This document shows, piece by piece, positions 15,090 through 24,543 of a stretch of 31,856 bases of DNA. Origin of the DNA: a virus. Position numbers and translations under genes: made by a program. Location: the IMG/VR virus record IMGVR_UViG_3300030109_000701, positions 1-31,856 of that record. One strand, written 5' to 3'. Below the pieces are notes generated by a model. The model had not been told where the DNA came from, made no database searches, and was given only the letters and a program-made list of their open reading frames with translations. Positions within the stretch are counted from its first letter, which is position 1, and the number at the start of each line of letters is the position of its first letter.

Positions 15090-16957
15090 GTTTTGTTTAT
15101 AGACCCCCAACGGAGTGGATTGCACCCGATAGTTTCCCAACAGAAAAATTATGTCAGGCCAAAGAAATTGCCATTGACCTTGAGACCAGAGATCCTAACT
15201 TGAAAGAGATGGGTCCGGGGTACATCAGAGGAGATGGAGAAGTCGTAGGTATTTCTTTTGCTATTGACGGTTACGAAGATTACTTTCCTTTTGGACATGA
15301 AGCTGGTTTCAACTTCACTAAAAAGAAAGTAATAGAGTTTACCAAAAAGATATGTGCTACCGATAGCGATAAGATTTTTCACAACGCTACTTACGATGTA
15401 GGTTGGTTAGCGAAAGAAGGTGTCCCTGTTAATGGCAGAATTATTGACACCATGGTCGTTGCTCCACTCATTGACGAGAATCAATACTGGTATTCACTGA
15501 ATGCTTTGGGTCGCGAATACATAAATGAAGGCAAGACAGAAGCTGAACTAAATGCTGCTGCGGAGGAGTGGGGATTGGATCCCAAGGCTGAAATGTGGCG
15601 CTTACCATCCGCTTATGTGGGTACTTATGCAACACAGGACGCCGCCCTCACGCTTAAATTATGGAATCATTTCAAGATTTTAATAGAGGAACAGAACCTT
15701 TGGAACGTGTTCGATTTAGAGATGAGAGTGCTTCCTGTCATTTTAGCGATGAAACAAAAAGGAGTTCGCGTTGATTTAGAGAGAGCCGAAACATTAAAGA
15801 AGCAATTAATTAGACGTGAGAAGAATATTGTTCAACAAATAAAGAAAGAAGCTGGTGTCCCGGAAGTACAGTTATGGGCAGCCAACTCTTTAGCTAAAGT
15901 ATTTGATGCTTTGAAGTTAACTTATTTAAGAACTCCAACCGGGAAGCCTAGCTTTACTAAAGCGTTCTTAGAAAATCACTCTCATCCTATTGCTCAATTA
16001 ATTAGAGAAGCCAGAGAAGTTAACAAAACACACAGTACGTTTATTGATTCTATTCTGAAGCACGAACATAACGGAAGGATTCATGCTGAGATTAGACAGT
16101 TGAAAGGAGAATCAGGAGGAACTGTCACAGGTCGGTTGTCCATGAGCAATCCGAACTTACAACAAGTTCCAGCTCGTAATAAAGAGATAGGTCCATTGAT
16201 TAGATCCTTGTTCTTACCAGAAGAAGGAGAGCAATGGTGTTCGGCTGACTTTTCTCAACAAGAGCCAAGGATCCTGACGCACTATGCGAGCAGATCCAGA
16301 TACGACGGCGCTGAAACAATTGCCGATGCTTACCATGAAGGTGATGCTGACTTCCACCAAGAGGTAGCCAACCTAGTAGACATTGACAGAAAAACTGCAA
16401 AGACAATAGGACTAGGAATAATGTATGGAATGGGAAAAGGTAAACTGGCAGATCAATTAGGTGTTACCGTTGATGAAGCTTCAGAAATCTTAGGTAAGTT
16501 TAATACTTATGCACCATTCGTCAGGCAGTTAGCTGATTCAGTTATGCGTAGTGCTAACTCAAAAGGATATATTAAAACTATATTAGGTAGACGTTGCCAC
16601 TTTGATATGTGGGAACCTCTGAAGTATGGAACAGGTAGACCGTTAAAGCACAAAGAAGCAGTGCATGAATACAACGGAGAAATTAAAAGAGCATTTGTTT
16701 ACAAGGCTCTTAATAAACTTATTCAAGGGTCAGCAGCTGATATGACCAAACAAGCGATGGTTAACTGCTATGAAGCAGGCTATCTTCCTCTTTTACAGGT
16801 ACACGATGAATTGGTGTTTTCTGTTAAGTCTCAGGAGGATGTGGATAACATCTGTCGTTTAATGGAAGAAGCTGTGCCTTTGGATATTCCAAACAAGGTT
16901 GACGCTGAGATTGGAAAGAACTGGGGTGACTCAATGGAAACCCCTAAGAAAAATTAG
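15086..16957 (+). CDS. polA: Family A DNA polymerase with 3'-5' exonuclease
   Basis: This 623-aa replicative polymerase has an intact proofreading domain (Exo I DLETRD with Asp31 and Glu33; Exo II HNATYDVGWL with Asp104; Exo III YATQDAALT with Asp185) and a polymerase domain with TVTGRLSMSNPNLQQVP at 346-362, motif A SADFSQQEPRIL (Asp388), motif B RKTAKTIGLGIMYGMG at 435-450 and motif C QVHDELVF (His573, Asp574). There is no 5'-3' exonuclease domain, as usual for phages. At the site matching E. coli Phe762 it has Leu443, a variant that affects nucleotide selectivity and speed. The ATG overlaps the helicase stop. Confidence 0.97.
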   Translation: MSFVYRPPTEWIAPDSFPTEKLCQAKEIAIDLETRDPNLKEMGPGYIRGDGEVVGISFAIDGYEDYFPFGHEAGFNFTKKKVIEFTKKICATDSDKIFHNATYDVGWLAKEGVPVNGRIIDTMVVAPLIDENQYWYSLNALGREYINEGKTEAELNAAAEEWGLDPKAEMWRLPSAYVGTYATQDAALTLKLWNHFKILIEEQNLWNVFDLEMRVLPVILAMKQKGVRVDLERAETLKKQLIRREKNIVQQIKKEAGVPEVQLWAANSLAKVFDALKLTYLRTPTGKPSFTKAFLENHSHPIAQLIREAREVNKTHSTFIDSILKHEHNGRIHAEIRQLKGESGGTVTGRLSMSNPNLQQVPARNKEIGPLIRSLFLPEEGEQWCSADFSQQEPRILTHYASRSRYDGAETIADAYHEGDADFHQEVANLVDIDRKTAKTIGLGIMYGMGKGKLADQLGVTVDEASEILGKFNTYAPFVRQLADSVMRSANSKGYIKTILGRRCHFDMWEPLKYGTGRPLKHKEAVHEYNGEIKRAFVYKALNKLIQGSAADMTKQAMVNCYEAGYLPLLQVHDELVFSVKSQEDVDNICRLMEEAVPLDIPNKVDAEIGKNWGDSMETPKKN

Positions 16958-16985
16958 GATATATCCTAAGATATAATGTATAATG
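16954..16985 (+). promoter_or_regulatory. 16-bp palindromic operator next to twin TATAAT boxes
   Basis: TTAGGATATATCCTAA (16954-16969) is a perfect palindrome that overlaps the last codon of polA. It is followed at once by TATAATG twice in tandem (16972-16985), each a consensus -10. No good -35 is seen, so the promoter may need an activator or be repressed through the palindrome. It sits 35 bases before the start of a small ribbon-helix-helix-like protein, which suggests autoregulation. Confidence 0.6.
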
Positions 16986-17003
16986 ATATTTACAGGAGTA
17001 AAA

Positions 17004-17174
17004 ATGGATACAAATAAATGGAAGAGCGTAGCAATACGTAAAGAGATTGTGGAAGTAGCTGCCGATATTGGTGATAAGACTGAAAGGCCTACTAGCAATG
17101 TATTTGCGTATGCAATTAAAAGATTGAAAGATGATCTTGATAGCGGACGTTTGAACGACGTACCGAAGGCGTAA
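17004..17174 (+). CDS. Small ribbon-helix-helix-like DNA-binding protein
   Basis: The ATG at 17004 has AGGAG five bases upstream and gives 56 aa; an earlier ATG at 16983 lies before that site and is unlikely. The protein reads as a beta strand (WKSVAIRKE), a helix (EIVEVAADIGDKTER), a turn, and a second helix (SNVFAYAIKRLKDDLDSG), the order and length of Arc/MetJ-type repressors, which bind palindromes as dimers. The palindrome just upstream would be its natural operator. The gene stands between polA and the nuclease. It ends two bases before the nuclease start. Confidence 0.68.
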   Translation: MDTNKWKSVAIRKEIVEVAADIGDKTERPTSNVFAYAIKRLKDDLDSGRLNDVPKA

Positions 17175-17176
17175 CC

Positions 17177-17890
17177 ATGAAACATAAAATATTGTACGAG
17201 TCTCCGTACGAATATGGCGTGTTCTCTAGCGAAGACCGACGTAGCGGTCGATTCTATGATTGCAATGGACAGAAACTTCCCTCTGTCACTACTATATTAT
17301 CCGGGACTAAAGAAGGAGACTTCTTGAAGAAATGGATTGAGAAAGTAGGTGAGGAAGAAGCTGAGCGTATTAGAACAGAAGCTGCGACTAGAGGTTCCTA
17401 CATGCACGATATTCTAGAGAAACAACTTGTCAATGGTGACATTTGGGATTTTAAACCCAGAAACTCTGAAGAAAAAAGAGCATATAAAATGGCCTGTACG
17501 ATCATGGACCAAGGGTTACCGAATGTTTCTCAAGTATATGGTTGTGAAATATCTCTTTATTATCCCGACAGATATGCTGGCAAAGCAGACGTTATTGGAG
17601 TGCATGACGGAGATCTATCTATTATGGATTTTAAACAAACCAATAAACCTAAACGTAGGCAATGGGTTTGGGATTACTTCCAACAGTTAGCTGCTTATTC
17701 ATTAGCGCACAACGAACTGTATGGCACAGACATACAGAAAGGAGTAATCATGATGTGTTCAGTTGATTGCTTATACCAAGAGTTTATTTTGGAAGGTGAT
17801 GAATTTAAGCGAGCTGCTGATGCGTGGCTAGAACGTGTAGAAAAATTTACAAGTCTTCAAGCCCAAAATAATCAAGAGCCCGAATCATAG
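17177..17890 (+). CDS. PD-(D/E)XK nuclease of the RecB/Cas4 type
   Basis: This 237-aa protein has RGSYMHDILE at 72-81, Glu124 in YGCEISLYY, Asp138 in GKADVIG, DFKQ at 151-154 (Asp and Lys of the PD-(D/E)XK core) and the QLAAY motif at 170-174 with Tyr167 before it. This set marks Cas4/RecB-family exonucleases, often found as phage recombination or end-processing enzymes. No iron-sulphur cysteine cluster is visible, which separates it from true Cas4. It is the last gene of the rightward operon. Its final 44 bases overlap the end of the convergent 1669-aa gene. Confidence 0.9.
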   Translation: MKHKILYESPYEYGVFSSEDRRSGRFYDCNGQKLPSVTTILSGTKEGDFLKKWIEKVGEEEAERIRTEAATRGSYMHDILEKQLVNGDIWDFKPRNSEEKRAYKMACTIMDQGLPNVSQVYGCEISLYYPDRYAGKADVIGVHDGDLSIMDFKQTNKPKRRQWVWDYFQQLAAYSLAHNELYGTDIQKGVIMMCSVDCLYQEFILEGDEFKRAADAWLERVEKFTSLQAQNNQEPES

Positions 17891-20800
17891 CTTCTGATTG
17901 CACGGCTGGGGCATTATATCCTTTTAATATTCTTTCTTCCCACACGGCTTCAAGCTGATCTAAAGCGTCTTGTGGAAACTCCATTCGTTCTAATCTTTCG
18001 TCCTTTTCCCCCTGTAATGCAAGTGCCTCAATTGCTTTTTCTTTTGTTTCTTCAAAATAATCTTTAGCTGAAATAGGCGTGAAATTAATATCTTCAAAAC
18101 TTCCATCTTTACTTGCTATATCCTCTAGTTGCAAGTTTGCTCTGTCCCTTTTAGATATATTTTTTAGCCTATCTGTTTCAATTCCTTCAAACATAACTTC
18201 TGGTGAAATACTTAAATCCCCTGCCGCATTAATTCGCTTACGTTCTTCTAGAACTAAGCTATAGTAATTTTTATTCGCACGATTATAGGCCTCAATAATA
18301 TCAGCAACCGTTAGTGCTTCACGTCCTCCTTGATATTGAGGTTTTTTGTAATCACCAACGATTTGTTTTGTTTTGTTAAGAAATTCAGTTAGTTGAAAAC
18401 TTGCCCAATCTTTAGGTAAATTTCTTTCGTTTACAAGAGCACCAAATCCTCGTTTAGCAACATCATCAATAGTTCGTTTTCTATTAAAACGATCTAGTCT
18501 TTCTGCTCCTTCTCCTCTTGCTCCCCAAAATTGTCCTACTTGAGTTGCTACTCCCGGTCTTACTTCATTCCAAAACCAAGAAAGAGTATCTCCTCCTTTT
18601 TTTAAAGAATCTTTTTCGTTACGAATAGAATTACCCCTTTCATCAGTGCCAGTTAGAGCTCCCCAAAAAGCTTTTGAGTATATAGAAGGATCTATATACT
18701 GACCAAAAAATCTAGTCAGACCTTCGGCTAATCCTTTTACAGCGCCAGTTGTTTTTTCCCAAGCGGTATCTTCCGATGTTACTCCTCTTATCATTGCACG
18801 AAGAGGTTCAGTTATAACGTCATAAGCATCTGTGCTACTTGTGTCTACAGTACGAACAATTCCTGTGCGACTATCAATATCTAAAATCATTTCATTTCTA
18901 TCTCTTCCCCAACCAGCAGCAAACAATCCAAGTGCTCCGTACGCACTCCATTTCAAACCCTTTAAACCTAACGCTAAAGCTTTAGCTGCTACACCCATTG
19001 TTGAGTTATATAAAGTAAAGCTCATAACTCTTTTCCACCCACGGCTTTCTATTTGTTGTCCTAAGTCCGTTTTACCTTCTTTTTGTAGTCTTTTTCCTAT
19101 TTCAATTTCTTTAATCCCAGATGTAACTGTATTCCAACTGGTTCGTACTTGTTCAGTAGGAAAAGCAATAAAATCTCCTGTAGGACTTAATCTTACTACC
19201 TCGCCAAAAGTACCAATAAAATCGTAGTTAGGTACGTTTTGTCGAGTTCTATAAGCAGCTAATTCTTCAATAGCCTCATTTAACCTTCCTTCAGAAGTGC
19301 TACTATTTAATTGCAACGGTTTTCCGTCTGTTCGTTCCATAAGTTCTTCTATGATCTTTATATTCTCTTCAACCATTGCAGAAAATTCTGGAGACTTAGT
19401 GTCCATTTGTGAGGGCATTTCAAACATGTTTGTATATTTATTGAACTCACCTAAATACATTACAACTTTCCAAAAATCATCTCCAAATTGATATGTTTTT
19501 CTAACAAACTCACCTACGTTTCCTTTAAACGGTTGACTTAATGTTCGTTGACGTTTGCCCACTGCCTCAATAACTCCGTTAATACTGTCCATTCTTCCAG
19601 CTAATTCATACGTTCTAGTTAAATCGCCAATAAAAGGAGATGTATTCATAACACCTAAATCAACTAAACGTTTAGCATCTTTTGGAGTTAACCCTCTTAG
19701 ATATGCCCCCGCTTGTTCAAAAGCAGGTCGAAAATTATTTAAGTTTAAATTTGAATTAACTATTACAAAACCTGCACCACTTACTAAGTTACGTGTTTGA
19801 GTAAATGGGCTGTACAATATTTTTCCTCCTCTTGTCCATGTTTGAGGAATTAAAACTATATTTTTATACGCACTCCATCCTATTCGTCCTGCATCTGTCT
19901 TCGCTTGAAAAGCATTCCCCACTAATCCACTTCCTAATGCTGCGTTAAGTGCTTCGCCTATTGGTTTCGTGGTGTAGTAACCATTAAAAGGATTTAACTC
20001 AGAGCCTCTAATTGGAAAATCAAATCTTCCAGACGGTACTCTAGACACCCATCTGTTGCCCGGTTCATTAGCTAATTTAAACAAATTTTCTAGAGCAATA
20101 AGTCCATTGATAAACTCTGACTGCTTGACAGCGGTTAAAACCATTCTAATCCCAGGATCATTAATCTCCCCCATAACTGTTTTAATTTCTTGAGGAATAA
20201 CTTTTCTAGTTTGTAATATTCCTTGGGGAGCATCTACTTGTGCTCCAGTAAAATCTGTAGAAACAATTTCTGGTAAAGGCTCAAGAGTTTTAGTTCCCAT
20301 GATTTTACTAAGTGCTTCGGGACGGCTTTCTTTATTGTATAAACGGTTTAATAATTTTTCCGCTTCCTCCCTAGGGTTCATTCCTGGCATTAAATCTTGT
20401 TGTTCTGTTAAACGTTTAGCCAACCAATCTACTGCAAGTTCATGATTTTTCAGTTCTTGTGTAGAGGCATTATCTCTATTGGGTGCTTTAAAAGAAGGAT
20501 CTGTGTATAAAGTATAGGCCTGCGTCATATAACTCGCTATTCTTTCTTGTATAACATCTCTTAATTCTTTGCTGTATTTTTTTCCTTCTGGATCTAAGCT
20601 TTCTAAAAGTTCAATAATTTTTTTAGAGTTATTGCTTACAATATTTCTTAACTTAATAGCATTATCAATAAACTCTTGGTCATGTCCTAGTTTTTTTAAA
20701 TCTTGTAGATTTACTTCATCTGACGAACTCCAATAATTTTCTAAAAGTTCCATTGTGGCTTGTTTAAATTCTAATTGTTTATCTACAGTTTTATATGAAT

Positions 20801-22856
20801 CCAAAGCTGTTTTTAAAGCATTTTGCATGTTTTTATCTATGTCTTGTGCCTGTCTAAGTTCTCCTCTGTTAAACCATTTTTGTTGAAGTAGAGTTTCCCA
20901 TTCTGCTCTCGGCAAAGCACCTCTAGGTGTAAACCGTCTGCCTAAATTATGAAATATATATTTCATAAAATTTCTAGATTCTTCTTGCTCTTTAATTTCT
21001 GTTTGGGTAGCGCCGTCAGGAATAGATTTAAAACCTAACTTATTTTTAATATTGTTTAAAATATTTAAAGGACCACTTCTGCTTGTTTCAACCCTCATTT
21101 CAGGTTTAGCTCCCATAGGAATAAGAGCAAAAGAATTTATAGGGTTACCTTCAGGAGTGTTTACTGTATCCCAAATAGGTTTATATGCAACTCCGTCCAT
21201 TTCAATTGTCATGTCATTGAGTAACTTAGGATTAGGTTCTGTTTCTCCGGGTAAAATAAACTCCTTCGCCTTATAGTCTTTAAAAACTTTTTGATTGGTT
21301 TCAGGATCTATCAAAGGTACCGCAACAGTTTCCGTTTCTGCTTCTCCTTCGGCATTAATATTTCCTGTCTCTTGTTCTTGTAAATTACCGTAAAATAAAC
21401 GAACAGTTGCATCTTTTGGTAACGCATTAAATGGGTAGACTTGTTGAGTGTCTTGGTCAACATTTATTATATCGCTAGGCCTAACTCTAATATTATTGGG
21501 AGCTAAACTTTCATCTTGGTCTATTTCTTGTTCTGTTTCTACATCTTCAACAACAGCTATAGGACCCTCTGGAATATCTATACTAAACTCAACTTCTCCT
21601 TGTAGTTCAGCGTTTCTTTGTGCATCTCTAATCCTAGTCAGTGTCCCAGACATGTCTGCTGAATCGCTAAAAGCAAGACTAGGACCCTCTGGTTTCCCAG
21701 CTGTTGCGCTTTGTATTCCACTGACAGATCCTCCCAATGTTCCCCCTGCTACAAGTGCTAACGCACCTGCTTCTATATATTCGCGTAAAGCCTCTTCATC
21801 GGCAGGGCTAATAGGTAGTCCAGCTTGTAATCTTTCTAAAGCTTGTTGTATTATTTCAGTAGGAACTTCAGTAGCTCCTCCTACAGCTACACCTTTAGAT
21901 ATATTTTTTAAAACTTCAGTGGTAGTAGATTTTTGTATAGGTCCGCCATACCTTCCAATAATTGCATAAAATAACGAGTCCGCAGCGGATTGAGCTATAG
22001 ATGCACCAAAAGCACCCGGTTTATTAAGGTCGTCTACTTTTAATTTACCTTCTTGTATAGATCTTTCTAGGTTTGAACCAAAAAATTGAGGTATGCCAGC
22101 GATAGTAGCACCAATTGCAAAAGCGCCTACTTTCGCTACAGGCTTAATTTTTTTCCCAATAACAGGTATTTTACCTAGTTTATCGGGAACAGTTTGCATA
22201 GCGGTATATCCACCTAATAATTGAGGTCCCATCCACGGTACCGATTCAGTTATTCCCCCTATTGCCCAACGTGCCACCATGTCCCCAATGGATTTTTCTG
22301 GAGCGTCTAAATCAAATTTGGGCAATAGTTCTTTATATTTTTGTTTTTCTTCGTCTGAAAGTTTTTCGTAATTAAGCTCGTCTAATAAATCTTGTCTGTT
22401 CCATTCTCCTAATATGTCCATAAACTGAACTCTAGGACCACGGATATTTGCTTCGTCTAGTGCTTTTTGCTCCATGACAAGTTTTTTAGTTGCAATATCT
22501 TCGTCCGTTACAGGATCTCTAAAAATACCAAAATTAAACCCTGTGTCCAAGGCTGTTCCTATAGCCCCACCAAGATTTTTAGTTCCACTTACTAAACCTT
22601 CACTTGCAACTCTTGCATATTTACCGGGGTACCAAGGTTCATCGCCTATTGGCGTATCTATTACACCTTCTTGCGAATCGTATTCTCCTGGGGGTATGGC
22701 TTCTCTAGAACCATATTTAGATTCTAAAAGATCTCTTTTTCTTTTTGCAGCTTTTACTGCTTCTTCTCTAGGTAAACCTGGGGGCGTAACAATGGTAAAA
22801 AGAAGACTTCCATCTTCTTTGCTGTATACTTTAAATGTTTCGGAAGCAGCAGACAC
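17847..22856 (-). CDS. Very large virion protein, probable internal/ejection protein
   Basis: This 1669-aa protein starts with GTG at 22856, chosen because AAGGAG lies six bases upstream and overlaps the previous stop. The first ~60 residues (ETFKVYSKEDGSLLF...) form a small separate unit. Gly/Ala-rich hydrophobic stretches near 215-275 (KVGAFAIGATIAGIP) and 365-385 could insert in membranes. The long C-terminal half is helical and charged, with TQTRNLVSGAGFVIV and GDDFWKVVMYLGEFNKYTNM as recognisable conserved-looking blocks. The size, late position and membrane-active segments fit a T7 gp16-like ejection protein, but I see no catalytic motif such as a transglycosylase Glu. It is the last gene of the late block. 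Confidence 0.6.
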   Translation of the reverse strand: MSAASETFKVYSKEDGSLLFTIVTPPGLPREEAVKAAKRKRDLLESKYGSREAIPPGEYDSQEGVIDTPIGDEPWYPGKYARVASEGLVSGTKNLGGAIGTALDTGFNFGIFRDPVTDEDIATKKLVMEQKALDEANIRGPRVQFMDILGEWNRQDLLDELNYEKLSDEEKQKYKELLPKFDLDAPEKSIGDMVARWAIGGITESVPWMGPQLLGGYTAMQTVPDKLGKIPVIGKKIKPVAKVGAFAIGATIAGIPQFFGSNLERSIQEGKLKVDDLNKPGAFGASIAQSAADSLFYAIIGRYGGPIQKSTTTEVLKNISKGVAVGGATEVPTEIIQQALERLQAGLPISPADEEALREYIEAGALALVAGGTLGGSVSGIQSATAGKPEGPSLAFSDSADMSGTLTRIRDAQRNAELQGEVEFSIDIPEGPIAVVEDVETEQEIDQDESLAPNNIRVRPSDIINVDQDTQQVYPFNALPKDATVRLFYGNLQEQETGNINAEGEAETETVAVPLIDPETNQKVFKDYKAKEFILPGETEPNPKLLNDMTIEMDGVAYKPIWDTVNTPEGNPINSFALIPMGAKPEMRVETSRSGPLNILNNIKNKLGFKSIPDGATQTEIKEQEESRNFMKYIFHNLGRRFTPRGALPRAEWETLLQQKWFNRGELRQAQDIDKNMQNALKTALDSYKTVDKQLEFKQATMELLENYWSSSDEVNLQDLKKLGHDQEFIDNAIKLRNIVSNNSKKIIELLESLDPEGKKYSKELRDVIQERIASYMTQAYTLYTDPSFKAPNRDNASTQELKNHELAVDWLAKRLTEQQDLMPGMNPREEAEKLLNRLYNKESRPEALSKIMGTKTLEPLPEIVSTDFTGAQVDAPQGILQTRKVIPQEIKTVMGEINDPGIRMVLTAVKQSEFINGLIALENLFKLANEPGNRWVSRVPSGRFDFPIRGSELNPFNGYYTTKPIGEALNAALGSGLVGNAFQAKTDAGRIGWSAYKNIVLIPQTWTRGGKILYSPFTQTRNLVSGAGFVIVNSNLNLNNFRPAFEQAGAYLRGLTPKDAKRLVDLGVMNTSPFIGDLTRTYELAGRMDSINGVIEAVGKRQRTLSQPFKGNVGEFVRKTYQFGDDFWKVVMYLGEFNKYTNMFEMPSQMDTKSPEFSAMVEENIKIIEELMERTDGKPLQLNSSTSEGRLNEAIEELAAYRTRQNVPNYDFIGTFGEVVRLSPTGDFIAFPTEQVRTSWNTVTSGIKEIEIGKRLQKEGKTDLGQQIESRGWKRVMSFTLYNSTMGVAAKALALGLKGLKWSAYGALGLFAAGWGRDRNEMILDIDSRTGIVRTVDTSSTDAYDVITEPLRAMIRGVTSEDTAWEKTTGAVKGLAEGLTRFFGQYIDPSIYSKAFWGALTGTDERGNSIRNEKDSLKKGGDTLSWFWNEVRPGVATQVGQFWGARGEGAERLDRFNRKRTIDDVAKRGFGALVNERNLPKDWASFQLTEFLNKTKQIVGDYKKPQYQGGREALTVADIIEAYNRANKNYYSLVLEERKRINAAGDLSISPEVMFEGIETDRLKNISKRDRANLQLEDIASKDGSFEDINFTPISAKDYFEETKEKAIEALALQGEKDERLERMEFPQDALDQLEAVWEERILKGYNAPAVQSEAMIRALDYFGLEDL

Positions 22857-22866
22857 TTCTAGCTCC

Positions 22867-24543
22867 TTAATCTGTTATATCATTACGATCTTTAGGAATA
22901 GAAGTAGGAGTAGAAGAACCACCACTACTCGATATAGCTTCAGCTAAGGCTTGTGCTTGTCTCACAGCTATTTCAGCAATAGTTAAATCTTCTTCAGTAT
23001 CAAACCCGTTAGCGGTTTTCCATTTTGACAGATCTCTAGGGCTAAGTTTTCCAAGGTCACTAGCAATTTTAATTGCAAAGTCTTTTACTATTTTAGCGTT
23101 TGTGTCTACGTTAAATCTATCTAAAAGCATGTCTTTTTGAGGTCCTTCTGGCATAGACATAACTTTTTGCAATAGTAAAAGATTTCTAGCTTCAGCTGTC
23201 ATTCCACTACCTTTAGTACCACCGTATATTCCAGTTTCTATTTCCATAGCTAATCTGTCCATAGCTGCTTCGTTAGCACTCATCTGTTTAGGCATCGATT
23301 TTAAAACTTCAGCTTCAGCAAGATCAGCTTGCCCTAATACATCCATCAATCCGCTTACGCCACCTTGTTTGCTTTTACCACTTAACATAGCGCCTCGTCT
23401 AGCCAACGCCTGTAATTTTTCTTGTGCTTGAACACTGCCTGCACTAGCTTCTTTGTAGGTTTTAATAATTTCTTTTACTTTCTCTGGATCGCCTGCAACA
23501 CCCCCACCTAAATTACGAATGTAAGCTTCTATGTCCATCATAGTAGCTTCGTCTTCGGTAGTACCATCTTGCATTTTAGGAATAGTGGTTATTCTGTCTA
23601 ATAAATTTAAAAAGTCTTCTGTTAATATAGAATCTGTAGCGCCTGTCTGTAGACGATACTGTTCGTCAATAGCGTTTAACTCTCCTTGAACTTGTTCTTC
23701 AATTTCTGCTGTATTTACATATTCTTCGTTTTGCATTATTTCTGAAGCTTGTTCAACAACGTTAATAGCCATTCTTTGGAAAGGTTCTTTTTTTATGTTT
23801 GAAGGTCCTTGGTCTTCCGTTACTGTTTCTTCTACTACAGTTGCACCGTTAGTGGCTGGCATATCTGGGACCTCTGGATTAGTAGCCGTAGCCATCATGT
23901 TCAATGCTTCGTTTACGTCTTGGTCACCTTCTTCAAATAAATCCATGCCGAAAATTCCACCAGTCTGCATACCGGGAAAGAACAGTTGTTCTTGTTGTGC
24001 TAGGTTTCTTTCGTTTTGTTGAACTTCTTGGTTTTGTGTTCCTTGCGCTAAAGCGTCATGTAAAGATATTAATCCCACTGAGAATTGTTGAATAACGTCT
24101 GGAGGAAGAGACATGCCTTGTCTTCTTGCGGTGGCTTCTAATAATTGACCACGCGCTGTAGGAACACTAATACCTTTCAATTCTGCAAGTTTTGCTACTT
24201 GTTCTTCTATTGAAGGTTCTTTTTCAAAAAGCCCACCAGTCTGCATACCGGGAGCACCAAACAAAACTATATCTTCTGGGAAAGCAGGAATATATGGAAG
24301 ATTCTCTGGTACAGGCTTAGATGGGAAAGCAGGAATATATGGAAGATTCTCTGGTAGGGGGGTAAGTCCAGACGGAGGAGCAGAATGTGAATGCAGTTCT
24401 GGATGCGTGTGATCCATAACTGGGCCACCATTCTGCATTCCCGGATAAGGCACTGAGCCTCCTCCCATCATGGGTATTGGATCAAGGCCAGACATAATGC
24501 CTTGTTCACGATTTGAAAATAATTGTCTTGTTTTCCAGTTCAT
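22867..24543 (-). CDS. Virion-associated structural protein with MQxGG motifs
   Basis: This 558-aa protein has PGMQNGG near 34-40 and PGMQTGG near 98-104 and again near 195, plus an exact duplication of PENLPYIPAFP (64-74 and 79-89). A His-rich patch (DHTHPELHSHS) lies at 44-54. The centre is acidic and the C-terminal half helical. MQxGG linkers of this kind occur in structural proteins of marine podoviruses as I recall them. The ATG at 24543 overlaps the upstream stop as TAATG. Together with its neighbours it is probably part of the tail or ejection apparatus; no enzyme motif is seen. Confidence 0.62.
   Translation of the reverse strand: MNWKTRQLFSNREQGIMSGLDPIPMMGGGSVPYPGMQNGGPVMDHTHPELHSHSAPPSGLTPLPENLPYIPAFPSKPVPENLPYIPAFPEDIVLFGAPGMQTGGLFEKEPSIEEQVAKLAELKGISVPTARGQLLEATARRQGMSLPPDVIQQFSVGLISLHDALAQGTQNQEVQQNERNLAQQEQLFFPGMQTGGIFGMDLFEEGDQDVNEALNMMATATNPEVPDMPATNGATVVEETVTEDQGPSNIKKEPFQRMAINVVEQASEIMQNEEYVNTAEIEEQVQGELNAIDEQYRLQTGATDSILTEDFLNLLDRITTIPKMQDGTTEDEATMMDIEAYIRNLGGGVAGDPEKVKEIIKTYKEASAGSVQAQEKLQALARRGAMLSGKSKQGGVSGLMDVLGQADLAEAEVLKSMPKQMSANEAAMDRLAMEIETGIYGGTKGSGMTAEARNLLLLQKVMSMPEGPQKDMLLDRFNVDTNAKIVKDFAIKIASDLGKLSPRDLSKWKTANGFDTEEDLTIAEIAVRQAQALAEAISSSGGSSTPTSIPKDRNDITD
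24277..24356. repeat. 35-bp direct repeat inside the MQxGG protein gene
   Basis: The 35 bases at 24277-24311 recur exactly at 24322-24356, a 45-base period, and encode the duplicated PENLPYIPAFP segment. Exact identity at DNA level implies a recent duplication. The period is a multiple of three, so expansion or loss keeps the frame. Confidence 0.88.

Noticed and set aside
17427-17690. Plus-strand 87-aa frame inside the nuclease gene
   Set aside because: It overlaps the catalytic core of the PD-(D/E)XK nuclease in another frame and has no own signals.
21448-21969. Plus-strand 173-aa frame, the longest of several inside the 1669-aa gene
   Set aside because: Ser/Ala-rich shadow with no start signal, opposite a long gene with a clear ribosome binding site.
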